Below are positions 16,527-23,527 of a stretch of DNA of 64,000 nt, in pieces. The stretch covers positions 62,001-126,000 of the forward strand of contig NZ_FCNX02000009.1 of NCBI RefSeq assembly GCF_001544835.2, given 5' to 3'. The position numbers and the translations under genes are program-made. The notes beneath the pieces were generated by a model. The model did not search any database and had not been told where the DNA came from. It saw only the letters and a program-made list of their open reading frames with translations. This stretch comes from Caballeronia fortuita (lineage in GTDB: Bacteria > Pseudomonadota > Gammaproteobacteria > Burkholderiales > Burkholderiaceae). Each line of letters starts with the position of its first letter. Position 1 is the first letter of the stretch.

Positions 16527-17168
16527 TTACCAGCGCAGCAGCTTCGGTCCGAGCCACGCGCCGATGCATGCGGGCAGCATCATGCCGATCGCATACCACA
16601 CGCTCCAGAACGCCGGGCTCATCTCCGGGCAATGCAGGCAATACGCGACTGTCGCGATGGCGCTCGCGAGCAAACCGGCGACGGCGCCCACGAGCCGCAG
16701 CCGCGTGGGCGCGAGACTTTTCATCGCCCAGAAGACGGCGGGGAAAGTCGGCACCGACAGCAAAAGAATGTTGAACGGACACGTGCGCCACGACTGACCC
16801 AGCACGATAGGCAGGCGTTGCGCGGGCGCGGCGCCGTCGAGCACCAGCCAGCCCGCGATCCACACGGCGGCGAACGGCAAGCCGACGAGCGCCCACGCAT
16901 AACCCGCGCGAACGCCCGGACGCCCGAGCCGCGTCACGGCGATGAACGCGCCGATCGCCACCACGAACGGATATGCGATCTTCGCCCAGAAGACCGGCGT
17001 GCGCGCGATGCTCGCAAGATCGGGCCGCACGCCGTACACGATGGCCATCAGGAGCACCGAGCCGAGTGCGCCAAGCATCAACGCCCTGGTAAAGCGCCGT
17101 GCGACCGCGCCGCGATCGATGCGCGTCACCTGATTGGAGAGCAGCCCGATGAGGTCGTCGGTTTTCAT
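16527..17168 (-). CDS. nrsF: NrsF-type anti-sigma factor (DUF1109)
   Basis: Inner-membrane protein of 213 aa with six predicted helices, DUF1109 family. In Caulobacter, NrsF holds the ECF sigma factor SigF at the membrane and two Cys (131 and 181) are needed for release under chromate or cadmium stress. Here Cys130 (SWRTCPFN) and Cys180 (YCLHCPEM, with Cys177) sit at the same places. Its ATG overlaps the stop of the sigma gene (17165-17168), giving coupled synthesis. The role is inferred from family and pairing, strongly supported by context. Confidence 0.9.
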   Translation of the reverse strand: MKTDDLIGLLSNQVTRIDRGAVARRFTRALMLGALGSVLLMAIVYGVRPDLASIARTPVFWAKIAYPFVVAIGAFIAVTRLGRPGVRAGYAWALVGLPFAAVWIAGWLVLDGAAPAQRLPIVLGQSWRTCPFNILLLSVPTFPAVFWAMKSLAPTRLRLVGAVAGLLASAIATVAYCLHCPEMSPAFWSVWYAIGMMLPACIGAWLGPKLLRW

Positions 17169-17884
17169 CGCAGTCCCCGAAGCCGCGCGGCGAGCGCCTT
17201 GAGCCCGCGATGCACGCCGACCTTGACAGCCGATTCCGAGAGTCCCGTGATGCGCGCGGTTTCCATCACCGACAGACCTTCGAGCTTCATATGCACGATC
17301 GGCAGGCGCTGCTTGTCGGGCAAATCCTCCAGCAATTTGCCGATGTCGCGGCGCGCCTGCGCGGGCTCGTCGTCGGGGACGGCGAGCAGGTCGGCGTGAT
17401 CGTCGATCGGGTCGTTCAGGGATTCGCGGCGTGCGCGCGAGCGGAAATAGTCCATCAGCTTGTAGCGCGCGATGGCATGCAGCCACGCGGTCAGCGGTTC
17501 ATTCGTGCGATAGGTGTGACGCGCATTATGCACGGCGAGCAGGATCTCCTGAACGAGATCCTCGACATCGTCGCGATGCTGCGGAATGCGTCTGCGCAGA
17601 TAGCCGCGCAAGTGCCGCGTAAGCGCCTGCAGAAAACCGCGATATGCGTTCTGGTCGCCATCGAGTCCGGCGATGAAAAGCGCCCTCAGGCGGTTTTCCG
17701 CTTCTTGCAAGGTGGTTCCTGTATTGGCGAGACGGCCGGACGGCGATCGATGCGCGGTGCCCGGCATACGCGCGCGGGGCGCACCGGGTTTTAGATCGGG
17801 CGTTTCAGAATAGCCGAAGCCTCGATGCGCCGCAATAGCGCCCACGAAGGCCGCGAACGCGTCGTCGCGCTCCATAACGTTCAT
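17165..17884 (-). CDS. sigF: ECF sigma factor, SigF-like
   Basis: Extracytoplasmic-function sigma factor. Region 2 contains HRDDVEDLVQEILLAVHNA and LTAWLHAIARYKLMDYFR; region 4 contains LPIVHMKLEGLSVMETARI and a helix-turn-helix (GLSESAVKVGVHRGLKAL). The 239-aa form begins MNVMERDD at 17884, overlapping by ATGA the end of a 12-codon leader ORF with a strong ribosome site. Family members are usually near 180 aa, and a TTG at 17710 preceded by AGGAA would give 181 aa (LQEAENRLRALF), so the first 58 residues may not be translated. Controls GTAACC-N16-CGAA promoters, including its own. Confidence 0.9.
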   Translation of the reverse strand: MNVMERDDAFAAFVGAIAAHRGFGYSETPDLKPGAPRARMPGTAHRSPSGRLANTGTTLQEAENRLRALFIAGLDGDQNAYRGFLQALTRHLRGYLRRRIPQHRDDVEDLVQEILLAVHNARHTYRTNEPLTAWLHAIARYKLMDYFRSRARRESLNDPIDDHADLLAVPDDEPAQARRDIGKLLEDLPDKQRLPIVHMKLEGLSVMETARITGLSESAVKVGVHRGLKALAARLRGLR

Positions 17885-17919
17885 TGCGCAAGCGCGTTGA
17901 AAGCCGTGCGGATTCGCAT
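17881..17919 (-). CDS. Possible 12-codon leader ORF before sigF
   Basis: ATG at 17919 has AAGGAGG about seven bases upstream, the best ribosome site in the region, and encodes MRIRTAFNALAQ before a TGA whose bases overlap the ATG of the long sigF form (ATGA, 17881-17884). This layout would couple sigF translation to the leader. No function of the peptide itself is implied. Confidence 0.4.
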   Translation of the reverse strand: MRIRTAFNALAQ

Positions 17920-17950
17920 GACGCACCTCCTTGCATGTGTTGTCAGCTAG

Positions 17951-17976
17951 TTCGCGCGGGCGCGTCGATCGGTTAC
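17951..17976 (-). promoter_or_regulatory. SigF-type promoter for sigF-nrsF
   Basis: Reading leftward, GTAACC (17976-17971) is followed after exactly 16 bases by CGAA (17954-17951). GTAACC-N16-CGAA is the published SigF promoter pattern in Caulobacter. It lies about 32 bases before the leader ATG, implying autoregulation. Confidence 0.75.
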
Positions 17977-18006
17977 AGAAAAGTTAAGAGAAAAATGCGA
18001 GCCGCT

Positions 18007-18032
18007 GTAACCGGATGCGGACTCGCGACGAA
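18007..18032 (+). promoter_or_regulatory. SigF-type promoter for cytochrome b operon
   Basis: GTAACC (18007-18012), 16 bases, CGAA (18029-18032), followed 35 bases later by the ATG at 18068. It mirrors the promoter at 17951-17976 on the other strand, 30 bases away, so one sigma factor should fire both divergent units. Confidence 0.75.
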
Positions 18033-18067
18033 TTCACCCGTATCGACGATTCATCACGGTGATCGAC

Positions 18068-18697
18068 ATGCAAACGACTCTCACGCCGACGCGCGAAACC
18101 GCGCAACCTGTTCCGCCGATTCATCCGCTCTGGCTGCGCATCACGCATTGGCTCAACGCGCTCGCCGCGCTCATCATGATGTTTTCGGGCTGGCGCATCT
18201 ACGACGCATCGCCGGTGTTTCCCGGCATCGTCATTCCGCCGTCGATCACGCTCGGCGGATGGCTCGGCGGCGCGTTGCAATGGCACTTCGCCGCGATGTG
18301 GCTGCTCGTGTTCAACGGCATCGTGTATCTCGCGCTGAATCTCGCGAGCGGGCGCTTTCTTGCGAAGTTCTTCCCGCTCTCGCCGCGCGCCGTGCTGCGC
18401 GACCTGATCGACGCACTCAGCGGCAAACTCTCGCACGCCGACCTTCGTCGATACAACGCGGTGCAGAAGTTCGCTTATCTCTTCGTCGTGATCGATCTGA
18501 TCGTGCTCGTGTTGTCCGGTCTCGCGATCTGGAAGTCGGTGCAGTTTCCGCTGCTGCGCGAAATGATGGGCGGCTATGACCGTGCGCGCATCGTGCATTT
18601 TTGCGCGATGGCCTTGATGGCCGCGTTCGTGGTCGTGCATGTCGCGATGGTCGCGCTCGTGCCGCGTTCGCTTCTCACGATGCTGCGCGGACGTTGA
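18068..18697 (+). CDS. Cytochrome b561-type membrane subunit
   Basis: Integral membrane cytochrome b of 209 aa with four main helices. Candidate heme-ligating His residues are in LRITHWLNAL, LQWHFAAMW, ARIVHFCAM and VVVHVAMVAL. It belongs to the group of b-type subunits that pass electrons to or from a periplasmic molybdoenzyme, as YedZ or hydrogenase cytochrome b do. ATG 18068 is preferred to the GTG three codons earlier because GGTGA lies about seven bases before it. It is the first gene of a SigF-type operon with the molybdenum oxidoreductase and MXKDX gene. Confidence 0.85.
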   Translation: MQTTLTPTRETAQPVPPIHPLWLRITHWLNALAALIMMFSGWRIYDASPVFPGIVIPPSITLGGWLGGALQWHFAAMWLLVFNGIVYLALNLASGRFLAKFFPLSPRAVLRDLIDALSGKLSHADLRRYNAVQKFAYLFVVIDLIVLVLSGLAIWKSVQFPLLREMMGGYDRARIVHFCAMALMAAFVVVHVAMVALVPRSLLTMLRGR

Positions 18698-18710
18698 TCG
18701 GGAACTCGCC

Positions 18711-19487
18711 ATGAACACGAACGATAGAAAGATCATGAAGCTCGATCGCGCATCGATACTAGCGGACGCGCGCCGCGAACTCGACATGCCTTCGCGGCGT
18801 CTCTTCGGCAAACGCATTCTGACGCTCGGTGGCCTCTCGCTTCTGACCGGCTGCTCGATCACGGACGAAGACTCCGTCAACAAGTTTCTCACCGCCGTCT
18901 CGCGCCTGAACGATCGCGCGCAGGCGCTGCTGTTCGATCCAAAGCGTCTCGCGCCGACCTACACCGAGGCGCAACTCACGCGGCCGTTTCCGTTCAACGC
19001 GTATTACGGCATCGACGACGTGCCGCATGTCGATGGCGGCGACTACAGGCTGAAGGTGAGCGGCCTCGTGACGGGCCAGCGCGTGTGGACCTTGCCCGAG
19101 CTGTACGCGCTGCCGCACGCGGAGCAGATCACGCGGCATATCTGCGTCGAAGGCTGGAGCGCCATCGGGCGATGGGGCGGCACGCCGTTCTCCGAATTCC
19201 TGCGCCGCGTGGGCGCGGATACGACGGCGAAGTACGTCGGCTTTCGCTGTGCGGACGACTACTACGAAAGCATCGACATGCCGACGGCGCTGCATCCGCA
19301 GACCTTGCTCACGTTCGAATACGACGGCGAGCGTTTGCCCGCGAAGTACGGCTATCCGATGAAGCTGCGCATGCCGACCAAGCTGGGCTACAAGAACCCG
19401 AAGCATATCGTCGAGCTATTCGTCACCAATACGTATCCGGGCGGCTATTGGGTCGACCAGGGCTACAACTGGTTCGGCGGTTCCTGA
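18711..19487 (+). CDS. Molybdopterin-dependent oxidoreductase, YedY/MsrP-like
   Basis: Sulfite-oxidase-fold enzyme of 258 aa. The N terminus carries a twin-arginine signal (SRRLFGKRILTLGG) directly followed by the lipobox-like LLTGC, so the folded cofactor-loaded protein is exported and perhaps lipid-anchored. The molybdenum-ligand Cys is in HICVEGWSAIGRWGG. Relatives reduce methionine sulfoxide or sulfite. The upstream cytochrome b is the likely electron partner, 13 bases away. SigF control in Caulobacter includes a sulfite-oxidase-like gene, which matches this layout. Its precise substrate is not evident. Confidence 0.9.
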   Translation: MNTNDRKIMKLDRASILADARRELDMPSRRLFGKRILTLGGLSLLTGCSITDEDSVNKFLTAVSRLNDRAQALLFDPKRLAPTYTEAQLTRPFPFNAYYGIDDVPHVDGGDYRLKVSGLVTGQRVWTLPELYALPHAEQITRHICVEGWSAIGRWGGTPFSEFLRRVGADTTAKYVGFRCADDYYESIDMPTALHPQTLLTFEYDGERLPAKYGYPMKLRMPTKLGYKNPKHIVELFVTNTYPGGYWVDQGYNWFGGS

Positions 19488-19533
19488 TCGCCGCACCGCA
19501 CGCTTGCTTTTCAACCCACGAAGGAGATGCACC

Positions 19534-19782
19534 ATGAAACGACTGATGACGGCAGTGTTCGCAACCATAATGGCGCTCGGCGCTTCGTCCGCTTTCGCCC
19601 AGGCGAGCGGCGCAATGTCCAACGACGCCATGTCTCACGACGCCATGAGCAAGAACGGCATGTCACACGACTCGATGAGCAAGGATGGAATGTCGCACGA
19701 CTCGATGAAGAAGAGCGACAAGATGAAGAAGAACAACGCGATGGGCATGGACCATCCCGCGTCGGGCGCGATGTCGCAGTAA
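19534..19782 (+). CDS. Pentapeptide MXKDX repeat protein
   Basis: Secreted small protein of 82 aa. A signal peptide (residues 1-22, ending ASSAFA) is followed by pentapeptide repeats: MSNDA, MSHDA, MSKNG, MSHDS, MSKDG, MSHDS, then a Lys/Met-rich tail. Met, His and Asp spacing suggests periplasmic metal binding or methionine-based oxidant scavenging, but the family has no proven role. AAGGAGATGCACC precedes ATG 19534. Its place after a methionine-sulfoxide-reductase-like system suggests the Met residues may be substrates; this is inference. Confidence 0.88.
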   Translation: MKRLMTAVFATIMALGASSAFAQASGAMSNDAMSHDAMSKNGMSHDSMSKDGMSHDSMKKSDKMKKNNAMGMDHPASGAMSQ

Positions 19783-19863
19783 GCCATCCGGCGGCGGGAT
19801 GTCACCGCATCGGCTTGATCTCCCGCCCAGGTGGAACTCGTGTTCCGGACGCGAGCATGCGTC

Positions 19864-21414
19864 TCATGCAGCGACTTCACCGCGCGCGCAATACGCCACG
19901 AGCGCCTTTCTGTCGATCTTGCCGTTCACCGTCAGCGGGAACGCATCGATGACGACGATCCGTTGCGGCATCGCGTACACCGGCAAGCGTAGCCGGCACG
20001 CCCGCAGTACGAGCGCGCTTTCGATCTCCGGATTCGTCACGAACGCGACGAGGCCCGTTGGCCGCCCGACTTCATCGAGCGGCCACGGCACAACCGCGCA
20101 CGACGCGGCCTGGCTGGACATTTGCACGACATGTTCGACTTCTTCCAGTTCGAGCCGGTTGCCGCGAATCTTCACTTGCGTATCGAGACGTCCCTGAAAC
20201 ACGAAACCGTGGCGTGACGTCTGGCGCGCGGCATCGGAGGATCGATACCATCGATGCGCCGACATGCCCGGATACGTCATCGTGATGAACCGGCTGTTGC
20301 CGGGATCGTCGGGCGACAGATAACCGTCGGCGAGCTGCGGGCCTGCAATCAGCAGTTCGCCCGTCTGTCCCGCATCGACCGGTTCGAGCGCGGCATCGAC
20401 GATCATCAGTTCCACGCCGGGCAGTCCGCGACCCAACGGGATGACCGTGTGCTGCGGATCTTCCAGGAATTCGGGCGTGACTTCGAAGCACGTACAGGCG
20501 ATGGTCGCCTCGGTCGGCCCGTACATATGCAAGAGCCGGCCGTTCGGCGTGGCTCGCATCCACGCCTGCGCAAGCGAACGCGGCAACGGCTCGCCGCCGA
20601 ACATCGATACGCGAATGCTCGGAAATGCGCCCGGCGTCAGCTTGCGCATCTGCTGCATGATGCCGGCGACCGAAGGCACGCTGCTCCAGTGCGTGATCCG
20701 ATGCGTCTGGACGAATGCCGCGTTACCGACCGGATCGACGTTTTCGGGCACGTACAGGCAGCCGCCGTTCGCCCAGCAGACGAACATGTCATGCACGGAA
20801 GGATCGAAGCTCAACTCGCATAGCTGCATGTAGCGCGCATCGCGAACCTTATCGACGATCTGCAACTGGCCCTTCACGTATGCGTCGGCGTTCGCATGGG
20901 TGATCGGCACGCCCTTGGGCGCTCCCGTCGAGCCGGACGTGAAGAGTATGTACGCGACATCGCATGCGGCGCGTCGCTTCTGCATATGCAGCGCAGTCGA
21001 TGACGGTCGCGAATCGTGCGCGCCCGCGTCGAAGCGAAGGATTCGAGGAGGATCGTCGACCAGGGACAACACTTCGTCGAGCGATGCGGCGCAAGCTTCA
21101 TCGACCAGCATCAACGGCGCGCCGGATTGACGGATGATGGCGGCGATGCGCGCGGCGGGCATCTTGGGATTGAGCGGCACATAGGCCATGCCGGCATCGA
21201 GAATGCCGAGAATGCCGACATAGGCGTCGACGCTGCGATGGGCGAACAGCAGGCATCGACCGGTATCGTGGCTTGCTGCGAACCTCGCCAGTCTCGCCGA
21301 CAGGCGACGCGCCCGCGTTTCGATTTCACGGTAGCTGTAAAAACGTTCATCGACCCATAACGCAGGCTGTTCCGGCTGGTTCGCGACAGAATCGAAGAAG
21401 TGGGAATGCAGCAT
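19864..21414 (-). CDS. Stand-alone amino-acid adenylation protein
   Basis: Single adenylation domain of 516 aa from the ANL superfamily, near NRPS A-domains and DltA. Core motifs are A3 LFTSGSTGAPKG, A5 YGPTEATI, A7 YRSSDA, A8 GRLDTQVKIRGNRLELEEVE and A10 NGKIDRKAL. There is no fused carrier, condensation or thioesterase domain, and no carrier protein gene is adjacent. ATG 21414 follows GGGGGA seven bases upstream; an upstream in-frame extension is not family-like. A degenerate phosphopantetheinyl-transferase-like gene lies at 28261. It would activate an amino or hydroxy acid as adenylate; target unknown. Confidence 0.88.
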   Translation of the reverse strand: MLHSHFFDSVANQPEQPALWVDERFYSYREIETRARRLSARLARFAASHDTGRCLLFAHRSVDAYVGILGILDAGMAYVPLNPKMPAARIAAIIRQSGAPLMLVDEACAASLDEVLSLVDDPPRILRFDAGAHDSRPSSTALHMQKRRAACDVAYILFTSGSTGAPKGVPITHANADAYVKGQLQIVDKVRDARYMQLCELSFDPSVHDMFVCWANGGCLYVPENVDPVGNAAFVQTHRITHWSSVPSVAGIMQQMRKLTPGAFPSIRVSMFGGEPLPRSLAQAWMRATPNGRLLHMYGPTEATIACTCFEVTPEFLEDPQHTVIPLGRGLPGVELMIVDAALEPVDAGQTGELLIAGPQLADGYLSPDDPGNSRFITMTYPGMSAHRWYRSSDAARQTSRHGFVFQGRLDTQVKIRGNRLELEEVEHVVQMSSQAASCAVVPWPLDEVGRPTGLVAFVTNPEIESALVLRACRLRLPVYAMPQRIVVIDAFPLTVNGKIDRKALVAYCARGEVAA

Positions 21415-21638
21415 CTGACCGTCCCCCTGGCACACGAGTATTGGTTTTTTTCGAGGCTGCGAACACTCGGTCCGGTTGATGCGTTCAGTCGCAGGTCGAC
21501 GGATCCGCAATGCGCAGCGCCCCTCGGTTAAGCCTTCTCATTCGCCAGTCCGGCGAAGTCAGACGCATTGTTATATGTTTGTAAGGATTGAACTGTGCGC
21601 CGCCGAACGAGCCGATGTTGTGCGCCGCGCGCCGAGGA
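21415..21638. other. Intergenic region upstream of adenylation gene
   Basis: These 224 bases separate two leftward genes. It holds an inverted repeat TTCGCC-N5-GGCGAA (21541-21557) and an AT-rich stretch (CATTGTTATATGTTTGTAAGG, 21566-21586) that could supply a leftward -10 (TATAAC). The LysR gene just downstream on the map might bind here, but no T-N11-A LysR site stands out. Confidence 0.4.
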
Positions 21639-22553
21639 TCAAGCCGAAGCGGCTTCTTCGATGAGCCACTCCTTGAAGGCAACGACAGCCGGCGCGTTTC
21701 GGCTGCTTTTCGTGTGGACGAGGTAATAGGCGAGCTCGCAGCTCTGAGCTTCCTTGAAGGGGCGAGCGAGCCGTCCTTCGAGCAGATCGTTTTCGACGAG
21801 CGTGGTCCTTCCCAGCGTCACGCCGTTTCCGGATATCGCGGTCTGGATCGCCGCGGCCGAATCGTCTATATGGATGCCGCGCGTGCTATCGACTGCTTTC
21901 CTGACGCCGGCTTTATGCAGCCATGAACGCCATGTCGGAAACTGTCCCGTCGTTTCCATGGAGACATCATGGATCAGAAGATGATTCGCCAGGTCGGCGG
22001 GCGTCTTGAGCGCGTGCTTTCCCTTGAGCAGGGCCGGACTGCACACGGGGAAGAATTCGTCGCGCAAGAGAAATGTCGCCATCAGATCGGGCCACACGCC
22101 CGCACCGTAGCGGATACCCGCGTCGATGCGATCGGCGGCGAAGTCCAGCAGACGATTGCTCGTGTCGATGCGGATGTCGTAATACAGATGCTTGCGCTGA
22201 AAGCGCTCGATGCGTCTCAAGAGCCACTTGTCCGCGAAAGCCGCGGGCACGGTGACGTTGAAAACCGTGCGCGATTTGCTCGCCTTGAGTTGTTCGACGG
22301 CCTCGCTCAACAGATCGAAGCCGGCCTGCAGCGCGGGAAGCGACGCGCGGCCGGCATCGGTCAGGACGAGACGCGTCGTCCCTGAAGTCGCGCGATGAAA
22401 GAGATCGACGCCCAGCGTGTCTTCGAGCCCGCGTATCAGATGACCGACCGCGGCGGGCGTGACATTCAGTTCCTGCGCCGCCGTCTGATAGCTCAGATGT
22501 CGCGATACCACTTCGAACGCACGAAGCGCATTCAGGTTGTGCGGAGCTCTCAT
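21639..22553 (-). CDS. LysR-family regulator, GcvA-like
   Basis: LysR regulator of 304 aa. The N-terminal wing reads LNALRAFEVVSRHLSYQTAA then LNVTPAAVGHLIRGLE; the effector domain has the GcvA-branch segment VPAAFADKWLLRRIERFQ. It is transcribed leftward just upstream of the adenylation gene and downstream of the SDR gene, so it could regulate either. Start ATG 22553 is at the family-typical position. No clear ribosome site beyond a weak GAGC. Confidence 0.9.
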   Translation of the reverse strand: MRAPHNLNALRAFEVVSRHLSYQTAAQELNVTPAAVGHLIRGLEDTLGVDLFHRATSGTTRLVLTDAGRASLPALQAGFDLLSEAVEQLKASKSRTVFNVTVPAAFADKWLLRRIERFQRKHLYYDIRIDTSNRLLDFAADRIDAGIRYGAGVWPDLMATFLLRDEFFPVCSPALLKGKHALKTPADLANHLLIHDVSMETTGQFPTWRSWLHKAGVRKAVDSTRGIHIDDSAAAIQTAISGNGVTLGRTTLVENDLLEGRLARPFKEAQSCELAYYLVHTKSSRNAPAVVAFKEWLIEEAASA

Positions 22554-22638
22554 CGGGCGAATGGTTTCGTGGCGATGGACGAATCATCATCGCTGCGGAG
22601 GTGCGCGTCAATGCACCTCCTGCGCATGGGCCGCGGCT

Positions 22639-23385
22639 TCAGAACTGCGTCAATCCGCCATCGACGACGAGTTCGGTGCCCGTCGTGAACGACGCGTCGT
22701 CGCTCGCTAAATACAGCGCAGCCTTCGCGATCTCGGAGGCTTCGCCAAAGCGTTGCAGCGGTATCTTCGCTTGAATTGCCGCGGCCGTTTCCGAGAGTTG
22801 CGCATCCGACAAACCGAGCTTGGTATGAAACGGCGTTGCGATGGGCCCCGGGCTGATTGCGTTGACGCGAATGCCGCGCGGCGCGAGTTCGGCGCCGAGC
22901 GAGCGCACCAGCGACCGAATCGCGGCCTTCGTCGCCGAAAGAATCGACAGACCGGGCGTGCCGACCGCGTTCAGGAACGACGTCGTTGCAACGATGCTGC
23001 CGCCCTTCGTCATCAACGGCGCGGCTTTCTGAATCGTGAAGAACAAGCCGCGGAAGTTGAGCGAGAACTGCGCATCGATCTGTTCTTGCGTGACTTCCTC
23101 GAGCGGCGCGGCGGAGCCAGCACCCGCGTTGGCGAACACGACATCGATGCGGCCGAACTTCGCGCGGATTTCTTCGATGGCACGTTCGATCTCGTCGACC
23201 TTGCGGAGATCGACCGCGAGGACGAGCGCGTCATCGCCGAGTTCGCGCGCGGTCGCACCGAGCCGTTCCGGATTCGTGCCGGTGACGACAACGTGCGCGC
23301 CTTCTGCCTGAAAAAGCCGGGCCGCTTCGAAACCAATACCAGACGTCCCACCGGTGACGAGTGCTACTTTGTTCTTCAGCTTCAT
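22639..23385 (-). CDS. SDR-family protein with altered active site
   Basis: Short-chain dehydrogenase/reductase of 248 aa. The cofactor motif TGGTSGIG (residues 11-18), structural motif NAG, active-site Ser in TTSFLNAVG, and Lys in SATKAAI are present. However the catalytic Tyr of Y-x-x-x-K is Leu here: the sequence reads ILSATK, with codon CTT. The Ser sits the expected 13 residues earlier, so alignment is secure. The protein may be inactive as an oxidoreductase, or use other chemistry. AAGGAG lies before ATG 23385. It stands alone between a LysR and an MFS gene. Confidence 0.88.
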   Translation of the reverse strand: MKLKNKVALVTGGTSGIGFEAARLFQAEGAHVVVTGTNPERLGATARELGDDALVLAVDLRKVDEIERAIEEIRAKFGRIDVVFANAGAGSAAPLEEVTQEQIDAQFSLNFRGLFFTIQKAAPLMTKGGSIVATTSFLNAVGTPGLSILSATKAAIRSLVRSLGAELAPRGIRVNAISPGPIATPFHTKLGLSDAQLSETAAAIQAKIPLQRFGEASEIAKAALYLASDDASFTTGTELVVDGGLTQF

Positions 23386-23527
23386 GACATGCTCCTTCGA
23401 GAGTTGAGTGGCGAGAACCGTTGTCGTCTCGTTGGACTCAACTATCGTCGTCCCGAAGCCGCCGGACAAATGAGAAGAACTTGCGCAGCGGACTAGAAAA
23501 TCTAGTCGTCGCCACGCGACGTATCGT

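Noticed and set aside
19796..19863. Terminator between the MXKDX gene and the adenylation gene
   Set aside because: A short GGAAC-TCGT-GTTCC stem exists but has no T-run on either side and only 5 bp, so it is not supported.
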